Assembly: GCA_964035575.1 (NCBI GenBank) | Contig: OZ037913.1 | Location: 744,001 to 808,000, forward strand | DNA: 64,000 bases | DNA from: Rhynchopus sp. YZ270_cl-10 | Lineage: Eukaryota > Euglenozoa > Diplonemea > Diplonemida > Diplonemidae | Reading direction: 5' to 3' | Part shown: one piece after another, positions 54,147 through 63,950 of the stretch | How the letters are laid out: each line of letters begins with the position of its first letter | How positions within the stretch are numbered: the first letter of the stretch is position 1 | Notes under the pieces: generated by a model | What the model saw: the letters and a program-made list of their open reading frames with translations, nothing else | The model's database searches: none | Told to the model about the DNA's origin: nothing | Translations under genes and position numbers: made by a program

Positions 54147-55049
54147 AAGTGAGAGGGAGTGGGGGGTATTCATCTTTCCAACTTTTTGAAGTATTCCTGT
54201 TAAGATTCAAAATGTAGAACGAAAAAAAAAGACCGATCTTTAGATCGCAAACAAAAAGGGGGGAAAATATGAAAATAAAGGCGCCGTTTTTATGGTGCAG
54301 AAATTCATATCATCCACGGTTCTTGCTATCTCCTTATGTGTTTTGTTTTTTTAAATTTTGAGACGTTTGCACTTCTCTCAACTGTCAACATGGAAAGCAA
54401 TTTTATGTATATCTATTACAGCTTGCCACCTTTCTTCAAAGGTCACTCTGATCACAAGCAAGGTTTAGTATCCTCAACAAAACTCCCCCCTTTTCTTATT
54501 TCAGATGCAAACCTCGAAATGGATGTAGGACATGCATGGTTGGGGTCCACCCACGGTGCACCTCCTCCACCAATGTCATGTCACGAGAGGGCTTTGTATT
54601 TCAAATCAATTATTTTTTTTCGACTGTGATGCGTTTTAGCACGTTTCAACTCTTTTTTAAAAATCCTTGAGCCCCAATGAAGGGTGACCTACTCTCCCCC
54701 CCCAAAAAAAAACCACAATACACGGTGGAGCTTGCACAGGTGGCAACTACACTATTCCAACCAGGGAAATAGCTTGGGTACTTTTGCTGGTTTCAAAACC
54801 AGAACGAGCTGGTTTACTGGTTTGGGGAAAAATAAAAAAAAAAAGTGGGATTCGGGATTCAGTTTTTCGCATCCCCCCTGCACCACTTTCCTCACAGAAG
54901 AAAGCCTCCCACGTAAGCGAACCCCTAAAAAGGGTGCATTGAGTGACTCTGTGGTGTAAAAAGCTACATTTTTTGCACCATACCCTAATTTTTTTTCGCC
55001 TGCGGCGCCACTTGATATTATTTTTTTGCTCCGCAAAAAAATAGAGTTT
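54147..55049. other. Gene-free stretch with H4 and H6 relatives
   Basis: H4 at about 54501-54605 (GCATGGTTGGGGTCCACCCA, GTCACGAGAGGGC) and an H6 relative at 54722-54775. A CGCCTGCGGCGCC hairpin at about 54999-55011 recurs inverted inside the hAT element at 58509-59256. Confidence 0.65.
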
Positions 55050-55312
55050 CAATGTCTCAAAATGCAACTTGGCCAAAGCTGCAAAAAGTTGACCGTTTTT
55101 TCAAAATGACCCACCGTTGCAACAGCCCCTGCTTCTGGAAGACGTATTGATTTTATACGGTTAGTGGAACGTAAGGTGCAAGACCAAGCTCCGTTAACAA
55201 AGGATTATATCCCGTTTTCTTTGTCTCGCAAACCTTACCCTGTACCTCTCCACTCTGGCTGTCAGGGAGGCGCGCGCGAAGCGCGCGACGACCGCTTTCA
55301 ACTGGGGAAATT
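55050..55312 (+). repeat. Dispersed repeat with a GCGCGCGAAGCGCGC hairpin, copy 2
   Basis: Matches 38098-38405. The blocks GCAACAGCCCCTGCTTCTGG and TTAACAAAGGATTATAT and the GC hairpin are conserved, while spacing and A/T stretches differ. Confidence 0.75.
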
Positions 55313-56994
55313 TTTTTTTCTAAACCAGCAAACCAGCAACATTTGAAAAGTGCACCTTTCAAGCTACTACCCTGATTCCAACAGTTCTTCAAAAAAAAAA
55401 AAAAAAACACAAGAGAAACAAAGCAAAAAAGATAGTGGTGCACACTCTAGGGTGGCTACACTAATACAACCAAGTTTTCAAAAAAGAAATCTTCATAAAA
55501 ACCCCTTCCAACACCCTAAAAGGAGGTGGTGGTATCAACCCATCTGAATATCCCGTCTCTGCAAAAATAAAAGTAAAAGAGACAATAAGTGGAGCACACT
55601 GGGTGGCTACACTAGGTCCCAAGGAGGACGTTTTTTTTATATGCCGTCAAAAAAAATCCACATTTTTACTGTACATACAGTTCCCCCCACCTCACTCTCC
55701 CATCCTTTCCCTTGCCTGGAGAAGGTTCCTTTATATCCAGAAACTTATTCTCTCTCCCCCCCATAACCCCCCTTGTAGATCCGTCTTTTCGTTTTGGTTG
55801 CTCTGTATTCGTATTTTTTTATTGTCTTTTTTTTTTGTATGTTTTACCCCAACCCCCTCTCTATTCCTCATTTCCCCCCCACTCCCCTACATAAAAAAAC
55901 TGTGCTAAGAATCCGGGGGAAATCAAATATTTTTTTTGACTGGGTGCATTGCATTGCCATTAAGAAGCAACGAAAACTTCCTTTTTTTTAAAAGACCAAA
56001 ATTATTGGCAATAGCTTGAATAGGAGATACAAAAAGGACTGGCAAATGGTGCCCCCTCCCCCCGCGCTAGGTTGCAAAATTCGAATAATTCGTATAATTA
56101 ATTGTACGAATTATACGGTATTCGGTCCCCAGCAAAAGGGAAAAGGGAATAACACTGTATATTTCTGTATAACACCGTAATACGGTAATCGTATAATACG
56201 AATAATACGGTATTCGGTCGGGGCCGAGCACGTATAATACCACCCAGCTTCCCCGCTGGCTTTCGTTTTACCCTTTCCTTCTCTTTTTTCCACACACGAC
56301 TACCATACTTCGGTGGGGAAAAAAGAAGGGAGGGACACACAATAGCTTTGTGGAGCGACAAATGAGGGGGGAAAAAACACACTTTTCTCCTCTTTGTATT
56401 TCTCTCTCTAATTCCTGGAAATCATGTGTTCATTTTCTCGAATTCAAAAAAAAAAAGCTGTCATTTTTTTTACGTATTTTTTAATATCAGAAAGGGTATT
56501 CCTTCTGTGGTCCGCTTAAAACGGACAAAAAGAGTTCTGCATCCTTTCAATGAAGTGCTCTCTGGGGGGAGGGTTCGATAACCCAGAGGAGAAACCAGTG
56601 TCACTACGTCTGCGCGATAAACTGTGAGGCGTTTTGTGCACTTTTTCCACCTTCTCTTTCTTGTTTAGCTGTACTATATGAAATAATGAAAAAATTAAAA
56701 TAAATGTTGGGTCCTACAAAAAAAAAAAAAATAACAAAGCCCACCTGATTTTCCCTGAAATTTGGTGATGTTTGGTATCACACAGCAAGACCCCTGCCTA
56801 TATGGGTTCGTCCCAGCCTGGAAGTCATCACGCTTGCGTGAGCTCCTTAAAACACCACTAAACGCCACACAAATTTCAGGAAAGTTTAGGTGGAAAAAGC
56901 TTTCATAAAAAACCCCATTCAATCCCTACCCGACAGGGGGCGTTTTCTGCACTCTCAACGCCACCTCTCTTTGAATACCTAAGCAAGAGGCTTA
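55313..56994. other. Gene-free stretch with diverged H6, AT-rich palindromes and H3
   Basis: H6 relatives at 55343-55390, 55433-55490 and 55586-55618. AT-rich inverted repeats at about 56080-56220 (TACGGTATTCGGTC occurs twice). A 67-bp repeat of 27114-27180 lies at 56497-56563, followed by a GGGTTCGATAACCC hairpin and H3 at 56565-56660. No gene is supported. Confidence 0.6.
56497..56563 (+). repeat. 67-bp dispersed repeat (also at 27114-27180)
   Basis: TCCTTCTGTGGTCCGCTTAA, AACGGACAAA, and CCTTTCAATGAAGTGCTCTC are shared almost without change. The TCCGCTTAAAACGGA core forms a hairpin. Confidence 0.85.
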
Positions 56995-57119
56995 CACGAC
57001 GGGACCCAGTGAAAAATGACAAGTGAATGACAAGTGATTTACCTACAGCTATTTGTCATATTTATGACAAGTGAAATGTCATGTGTTTCACTTGTCACTT
57101 CTCACTGGGTCCCGTCGTG
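56995..57119. mobile_element. MITE of the CACGRCG family, copy 2, with TA target duplication
   Basis: CACGACGGGACCCAGTG mirrors CACTGGGTCCCGTCGTG perfectly. TA flanks both ends (56993-56994 and 57120-57121). Removing it re-forms an H1 motif (CTAAGCAAGAGGCTTA, then GCTTCAAACCTC), so it jumped into one. Confidence 0.9.
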
Positions 57120-57121
57120 TA

Positions 57122-58306
57122 GCTTCAAACCTCTTCCCCCCATCCCCCTTTTAAAAACCCCCACACAAACGAAGAACAATTTGCGATACTAACAATACAG
57201 TGTATCTATCGATACACAGGGTTTCTCTTTGTGAGAGGGGGGTTTTTTTTCTTCTTCAAAGTTTTTAAAACTAAGCAGGGTCTTAGGTTGATCTGACCAA
57301 TATTCTCATTCTTTTTTTCAGATGTAAACCACGAAATGGATTGCAGTACTGCATGGTTGGGTGTCCACCTCCACCCCCCCGGTACAGCCGGTCATACCAA
57401 GGTACACTGTCACGAGAGGGCTTTGTATTTCAAGTCTACCTTTTTTTTTTTGTTTGCAGGGCTATGGCCTCTGCCAGCTTCTTTAATTTGTGTGAGCGTT
57501 TATTGTTATGATTTACGGTCCATGCCAGGTTGGCAGTGACGATCAATCAGTCATCGACCGGCGATCGCCATCAATATCGTGAAACATGACAAAATCGGCG
57601 CAAGGTGACTAAGCAAGGAGCAATAACCAATGTTCAAAACATTAAGTAACCTAGTCAGACTAAGCAAGCAACGAGAGGCTTAGACTCATTAAACTTTCTA
57701 TATTTTTTTAATCCTCTCTGGTGCCTACATCCGCAGAGGCGTTTGCGCTCTTTTTCTTAGTACACTGGCTTGTTTCAAGCCAACTTTTTTTCAACGTCGT
57801 CCACCGGTTTCACTTTTTTTTTGGATCTCCTGTTTTCGTGAAAGCTTGAGTGAAGAGAATTTTTTTTTAAAGTGGATAAGGGTGCTAGAGGAGGGGTTTT
57901 GGTTCTGTAAAGGACTGTTGTTCCCTTATTCGAAAAAGCGCGCAAATATTTCATGCCCATTTTTTAACTGGTGTTTTCGACGCAAAAAAAAAAAATCTGC
58001 TTCTTTTCCCCTCTCTTCCCCTCCTCCGTTTTGCCAAAGTTTTCTTTAGTATCTTTTATGTACCTTTTGTTCCCAATTCTCCCCCTCTTTCGTGTTTGTA
58101 AACACTTCGCCTTCCCTTTGGACTCCCCATGCATTTTGTTACTCAGCAAAAAAAAAAACACACACGACAGTGAAGCTTGCATAGGTGGCAACTACACTAT
58201 TCCAACAATTTTTCAAAAAAAAAAAACACAACCACAACACAAATTAGTATGATGACTAAGCACAGAGAGGCTTAGGTTCACCTTATATAAACTTTTTATT
58301 AATATA
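57122..58306. other. Gene-free stretch with a full H4 and several H1/H6 motifs
   Basis: H4 full copy at 57319-57440; H1 at 57603-57620 (partial), 57656-57702 and 58252-58298; an H3-like fragment at 57718-57750; an H6 relative at 58168-58215. Confidence 0.65.
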
Positions 58307-58413
58307 CAGTGGCCCAAAGAGCTTGGTGTCCGATTACGTTTGGCCAATTTGAGGATTTTTTTTTTGGAGTAATTTGGCGACTTTTTTGGATGCCAAATAT
58401 ATTTGGACCACTG
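58307..58413. mobile_element. 107-bp Tc1/mariner-like MITE with TA target duplication
   Basis: CAGTGGCCCAAA at the left mirrors TTTGGACCACTG at the right, with TA on both sides. CAGTGGTCCAAA-type ends and TA duplication are typical of Tc1/mariner. No coding capacity. Confidence 0.88.
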
Positions 58414-58508
58414 TACCACAGAACCTGCAGTGAGCACATGCCCATTGAATTTATAAAACAAAAAGGAGAACGAAACAACAACATTACCCATTTTTTTTTT
58501 GCAACGCA

Positions 58509-59135
58509 CAGTGTTTCCCAGCATCTCACCTAACTCTGAAAATAGGTGAGATTTTGCGGTTTTGCGGGTTTTTGTATAGGTGTGGCGAGCCCGGGCGCGC
58601 TTCGCGCGCCCGGGTCCCCACCTTAGCTCAAGTTGGGGGCCTCCGGCGGAATGTGAGAATTTCTCGGAGTTCGGCACTTCATTGATATTTGCACCAGGCA
58701 CACGTGGTATACGAATTATCAGTAAACTCAGTACATTTACAAAATAAACGGCAGTCATGACAGGCATGGCACCCAAGCGAAGCCACGGTACGCAACATTT
58801 CTAAAAATTGTTGACATAAATGTCACTGTCGTTGGAAGATTGGGGGGTCAGCTTGTTTTTGTGCCCAAAATTTTTTCAGCACTGCTGACCAGGGACATTG
58901 GGAACATAGGGATTTTTGCGGAGCAAAAAAAAAAATCAAACAAATGGCGCCGCAGGCGAAAAAAAATTAGGGTACAGTGTAAAAATCTATCTTTTTACAG
59001 CACAAAGTCACACACCTAACCCTTTTTTGCGGAGCAAAAAAGGGAAAATGGCGCCGCAGGCAAAAAAAAATTGAGGTACAGCCTGAATGGTGCGGTCAGC
59101 AACCCAGTTCCCCATGGTACTCCCGTGGTTCAACC

Positions 59136-59167
<32 letters not shown>

Positions 59168-59256
59168 CCTGCAGGTGAGATTTCTCACCTCACTTTTTTT
59201 TTTTTTTTTTTTTTTGTGAGATTTCTCACCCCAAAATCTCACCGTGGGAAACACTG
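58509..59256. mobile_element. 748-bp non-autonomous hAT-like element with 8-bp target duplication
   Basis: Ends CAGTGTTTCCCA and TGGGAAACACTG are the classic hAT type. GCAACGCA lies immediately outside both ends (58501-58508 and 59257-59264), a perfect 8-bp target duplication as expected for hAT. The interior has GGTGAGA/TCTCACC repeats, a GGGCGCGCTTCGCGCGCCC hairpin, and two copies of a GCGGAGCAAAAAA...GGCGCCGCAGGC module related to 54990-55035. No transposase is present. Confidence 0.92.
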
Positions 59257-59264
59257 GCAACGCA

Positions 59265-59816
59265 ACGCCAAAATAGGACGACATGGCATAACAGTAAGAA
59301 GTTCTTGTGCTAAGTGGCGCGAGGAAGTGCTGCTCATCTTCTCATTACACCCCCCTCTTTTTTTAGGTTTTGAGGTACACTGTCACGAGAGGGCTTTGTA
59401 TTTCAAGTCAACCTTTTTTTTTTTTTGAAGTGAAAGGTGTCACTTTGTCGTTCCCTCATCTCCCCCTTCTTGTGTGATTCATTGACGTTTCCAAACACTA
59501 CTCTCTCACCTTGTGGGTGGTGGTGTTACGGAGCACGGTTGGGGTGAGTGAACGACGTGATACTTTTCCGCTCACAAAGTAGTGTAAAAAAAAAATTATT
59601 AAAAATGTCGGGAAATGCAATAAAACAATTTGTCTTTTAGTAGGGATACTCTTCGTTTCGCCCGACAGGCATTGTTTTTTTTCTCTCTTTCTAACGATAG
59701 TGGTAAATGTGTGTGTGCACGAGAGGACATATTCATCTTACAAGCTTCCTCTCTCTTTTTATTAATTTATCTGGACAGTTTCGTTTGAATGGCAGGTACA
59801 CTAAACCAACTGATTA
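59265..59816. other. Gene-free stretch with H4 and H5 motifs
   Basis: H4 at about 59369-59415 and H5 at 59706-59760 (GTGTGTGCACGAGAGGACAT, ATTCATCTTACAAGCTTCC). No gene. Confidence 0.6.
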
Positions 59817-60137
59817 CCGCGATTGGAAATATTATGGACCGAATTAAGTACCAAATGTCCCGAAAAAACCTCAAACGTACCATAATTAATTCGGTCCAAC
59901 AATAACCCGAACCAAATATTAATTCGATTCATATCGTTCTGGGCAAAAAAGTACTTGTCAAAAAAATAAGATTCGCCCTTTCCTCGGGGGACAAGTACAA
60001 AAAAAATTGCCCCCCAAAACAGTATGGACCGAATTAAGTACCAAATGAAACTCAAAAACCTCGAACGTACCATAATTAATTCGGTCCATAATATTTTGTT
60101 TCTTTATTTATTCGGTCCATAATATTTCCAAACGCGG
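59817..60137. mobile_element. 321-bp TIR element with TA target duplication
   Basis: CCGCGATTGGAAATATTATG mirrors CATAATATTTCCAAACGCGG, both flanked by TA. The interior has two copies of a smaller inverted repeat (GGACCGAATTAAGTACCAAA ... TAATTAATTCGGTCC). Ends resemble the 96-bp element at 63367-63462. Mariner-type by TA target and GGACCGAATT end. Confidence 0.85.
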
Positions 60138-60997
60138 TATCAAAAAAAAAACAACACACAACAAAATCCATTTCCCCCCATCACCTCTCTCTGGTTTCTC
60201 TCATGTGTTGAGATCCCAAACGGGTATTGTATTCCCCCTTTCCTTTTTTCCTTTTTTCCTTTTTTCCGTTTTTTCGAAAAGCAAACCCAAAAAAGAGAAG
60301 AAGAAAACAAGAACAAACACCCCTTCCCCCCCCAAAAAAATACAACAGCATAACGCAACACTAACAAAAATAAATCGATATTTGATAATTTGTTGGATTT
60401 AGTGTAGCTGCCATGCGGACAGTCTTACACTGTTTACAGGTCAGGTACATTATTTTTTATTGGCTGCAGGGTATTTGTGCTTTCATCCGGATGGCTGGCA
60501 TCGTACGTGGGTCAGTCGGGAGGTGGCTGCATTAATAGCTTCACATTTTATTGGTTTGTGTGTAGGCAAGAGAGCCACATACGTCTTGCAAGGGTTCTTT
60601 CATTTCTTCTTCTGTGCGTCGCCTCTGTGGGGGTGTCTGCACTAAAACAGTATCCTATTTTCTTTCTCGATGCAGTAACGTACTGGAAACCTATTTTTGT
60701 GATCAAGGTGACCAAGCGAGGCTCAGGTTCATCTTATAAACGTTAATACTTTAACTTCCCTCTATTCAAAGCAAATGTACGCAGTGCTCTATGGTCCGAG
60801 CCGATACACCCGTCCTTTCCCCCCCAGTCCCCAATCAAACTGCTGTTTCTATTTTGTTTTATTTGCTTTCCCGTTCACGGTTTTGTTCAAAACTTAAAAA
60901 AAGGGGGAGGGTTGTATTTTTTTTTTTCTGTTTTCCTGTCCAAACACCAAACTACCAAACCATCCACCCCCAACAGAGAGGATAGACAAACAGCACG
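60138..60997. other. Gene-free stretch before the polyQ gene
   Basis: A repeat related to 41046-41100 (CTTTCATCCGGATGGCTGGC, GTGGGTCAGTCGG) at 60477-60540 and H1 at 60705-60745. The next start codon lies shortly after CCCAACAG. Confidence 0.6.
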
Positions 60998-61201
60998 ATG
61001 GTGAATGTAGAGGCAAAGACAGTGTATGTCTTGCCTGCTGGTGTGCCCACGCAGCAGGTTGTGTTTGGGGGCATTCCGGGTCAGCATATGCAGTTAGTGC
61101 ACCCGACGTCTGCGCACCCACAGCCGGTGCAGAACGTGCAGCAGGTGGGTTTTGTGCAGCAGGCATCGTTCAGACCTGTACTTGCGCAAACGAACTTTGT
61201 T

Positions 61202-61233
<32 letters not shown>

Positions 61234-62515
61234 ACAGCAACAGCAGCAGCAACAACAGCAGCATCAGCCACAGCACCCACACCAGCCACACCAGCAACAG
61301 CAGAGGCCACAGCAGCGACAGCCACCACAGCAGCCCGCTCAGCAGCAGCAGCAGCAGCAGCAGCAACAGCAACAACCGGCACAGCAGCAGCAATCCACAC
61401 AGCAGCATCCCCAGCAGCAGCAGCAGCAGCAGTACGCGCTGGTGCAGGTTCCACAGCAGACCCTCATCCAGACTGTGGCACCCTCTAACCCACAGACATA
61501 CCAAGGCAATGATCAACCAGCCCAGGCACAGCCCCGGCCGCAGCAGCAGCCCCAGCAGCAGCAGCAGCAGCCCCAACAGCAGCCGCAGCAGCAATCCCAG
61601 CAGCAGGCACAGCAGCAGCAGCAGGCACAGCAGCAGCCGCAGCCGCAGCAGCAGCCACAACAACACCAGCATCAGCACCAGCACCAACTCCAGCACCAGC
61701 AACAGCACCCACAGCAGCATGTTGTTGGACGCCAGCCACTGCAGGTGCAGCAGGGGCCACTCCAGACCGCACCCGTGCGTGTCATGCAGGTCGTGCAGCA
61801 GCAGCCGCAGCCGCAGCAGATCCACGTTGTGCAGACGGCACAGCCTGCACAGCAGGCGCACCCCGCTTCCGCTGCACCCACACCTGCAGCACTGCCACAG
61901 AACAAGACACAGCCGTTTGCACCGAAGAACATCCAGAAGGACCCCAAACCCGCACAGCCGCAGCAGTTCCACCTTCACACCATGCCGCAGCACGACAAAC
62001 CAAAGCCGCTGGGCATGCATAAGGTCGACAACCAAAACGCGGACCCCAAGCAGGCTGCGAGCAACGACCTGCTGAAGCACTTTCTGCAGATGAACAAGCT
62101 GGATGCGACGAGTCGGGACCAGCTGGAGCCGCAGCAGGAGAGCTCCTTTCACAAGGGGCGCGGTGACTTTGCTGCGGTCAACGGCGCACATAAGGTGTTG
62201 GCAACCCAGCCGGCGATTGGTGGGAAGGGGGTGGGTAAGGGCGGCGGGAAGAAGGGCGCCAAGCCTCCACAGCAGGTGCAGCCCCCCCAACAGCCGCTGC
62301 ACGCACATGCCGTGGAGTTCAACGGCAGTCAGGTGGACATGCTCATGGAACACAACGCTGCTGATGACGACACCTCGTTGTACGAAGTGACTGAAACCGT
62401 CCCACCCATCCAGGACGAAGACCACGATGCTGTCCTCTCCCAAATGCTTACAAACTTCAGAGCTAACCCGGGGATCGCCGCCTGGAGCACCGATGAAAAC
62501 AAGCTGGAAATGTAG
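60998..62515 (+). CDS. Polyglutamine-rich protein, unknown (505 residues)
   Basis: A single exon. The N-terminus is ordered-looking (MVNVEAKTVYVLPAGVPTQQ, VVFGGIPGQH). From about residue 68 to 290, glutamine runs encoded by mixed CAG and CAA alternate with histidine, proline and alanine. The C-terminal 150 residues are more normal: LLKHFLQMNKLDATSRDQLE, a glycine/lysine linker (GGKGVGKGGGKKGAK), and an acidic helical end (DDDTSLYEVTETVPPIQDED). Such architecture is common in transcription, RNA-granule or chromatin proteins, but there is no diagnostic domain. The CAG/CAA mix suggests selection for the peptide and limits slippage. Confidence 0.75.
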
Positions 62516-63366
62516 AAGAAAAAGGAAAAAAGGAAAAGAGGGACAATGAGAGCAGCAAAAGAAAGAAATTTTTTGGGTAAAAGAAAAGGTAAAAAAGAAT
62601 GAAGAAAAAAACGTACTGTAGTGGTGGTGGGGAGTTGATAAAAGTGGGTGGGGGGAAAGAGTGGGTTAGGCATTTGGTGAGGTTTTGTTTTTAGAAGATT
62701 TACCCCTTTTTTTACTACTGTTTTTTTTCTCATAGATTGGGAAACGGTTTTGTTGTGTTGTGTTTCTTCACAAGCGCCCCTGTTCTGGATGTTTTCAGTA
62801 AAGAAAATGCGTGGAGGACACAGCTGGTGTCTACACGTTGTCAAATTTTTCAAACAAAACAAAACAAAACAAAAAATCACTATTTATTGGGTGACGTAAA
62901 GTGCACTTTACATCACGAGGGGGGGGTCCTGATTCCGAGTTGCACGTTTTGGTGCACGAGCGCACGTAAGATGCACCCAAGAGGTTATTTCATCTTACAA
63001 CCCTTCTGGTTCGTTTGTTCTTCACAGCTATAAGGGCCGTCTTTTTCCCTTACTGGTGGATTGTACGACACTGATTCTACAGTCAATTTCGTGGTCTTTA
63101 TATTTATTTTTCATATCTTTTTTTTTTTACTCTGCACGCACCCCAAGGTACATTGCCACGAGAGGGCTTTGTACTTCAAGCAGGGCACATCCACACACAG
63201 AAGTCAGTTCAACGTGCTGTGACCTTATACCCAAAACAAAACGCGCTTAACCGTAAGCTTATACTGGGTAGTGATTTAGGGATTTGCCCTGACTTCATGT
63301 CAACCCCCTTTTTTTCTCGCGGATCTCTCAATTCTTGAGTGAGTGTTTTTTTTTTTTTATTTGATA
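62516..63366. other. Gene-free stretch with palindromic H5 and H4
   Basis: GTGACGTAAAGTGCACTTTA, then CATCAC, forms a 26-bp near-perfect palindrome at 62891-62916. An H5-type motif ends with ATTTCATCTTACAACCC near 63000. H4 fragment at about 63143-63185. Confidence 0.6.
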
Positions 63367-63462
63367 CCCGTACTCGGAACTATTCTGGGGTGGAACAAAA
63401 CTGAGACACTCGGGGTTTTTCGGGCTGTCTCACTTTTATTCCGTCCATAGTTCCTAGCGCGA
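63367..63462. mobile_element. 96-bp mariner-like MITE with TA target duplication
   Basis: GGAACTATTCTGGGG ... ACTGAGACA mirrors TGTCTCACTTTTATTCCGTC followed by CATAGTTCC. TA borders both ends (63365-63366 and 63463-63464). Ends resemble 59817-60137. Confidence 0.75.
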
Positions 63463-63495
63463 TATTTATTTCTTTATTTTTTTTGTGTGTTCTTG

Positions 63496-63545
63496 AGGTG
63501 ACTAAACACAAAGGATTAGGACCCTCTTATCAGACTTTTTTTTTT
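63496..63545 (+). repeat. H1 hairpin motif
   Basis: AGGTGACTAAACACAAAGGA, then TTAGGACCCTCTTATCAGAC and a T run. The stem is weakened here. It lies 25 bp left of a hAT-like element. Confidence 0.65.
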
Positions 63546-63569
63546 TCTTTTTCTTTTTTGCTCCCCTTA

Positions 63570-63866
63570 CAGGCTCTCCGCTAGGATTTCCGATTTTGAA
63601 AATATTCTGTTGATGGTCCACGTTGGTGGGGTACATGCTTGCGCCGCAGGCGCACGGTACGCAACTTTTTTTTTTACCAACGCCCGATTTTGACTTTTTT
63701 GGGACGTTTGAGCACTCACCTCTCCATATCTTCTTCTCCTGAGCTTTTTTGACAGGTAGAACGGGTCTGAACCACTTAGCAGAACTTTTTTTTTTTTCTT
63801 TTTTTCCCCATTTTCAAAAAGTTCTGTTGACAATCAACAGAACTTTAGTACCTAGCGGAGTGCCTG
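63570..63866. mobile_element. 297-bp non-autonomous hAT-like element with 8-bp target duplication
   Basis: CAGGCTCTCCGCTAGG at the left mirrors CCTAGCGGAGTGCCTG at the right. TCCCCTTA flanks both ends (63562-63569 and 63867-63874), a perfect 8-bp duplication. The interior includes AGTTCTGTTGACAATCAACA, then GAACTT, a local palindrome, and a GCGCCGCAGGCGC hairpin. No coding capacity. Confidence 0.9.
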
Positions 63867-63904
63867 TCCCCTTATAGCCTGGCCTTAGCACCGCTCTCTC
63901 TCTA

Positions 63905-63950
63905 TGGTCTCACAGAGGCTTAGGTTCATCTTATATACCTTTCTTCTTGT
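63905..63950 (+). repeat. H1 hairpin motif (partial) at the window end
   Basis: CACAGAGGCTTAGGTTCATC, then TTATATACCTTTCTTCTTG; the left arm is degenerate. Confidence 0.6.

Noticed and set aside
61094-62443. Minus-strand leucine-rich frame of 449 codons
   Set aside because: It is the complement of CAG/CAA repeats in the polyglutamine gene.
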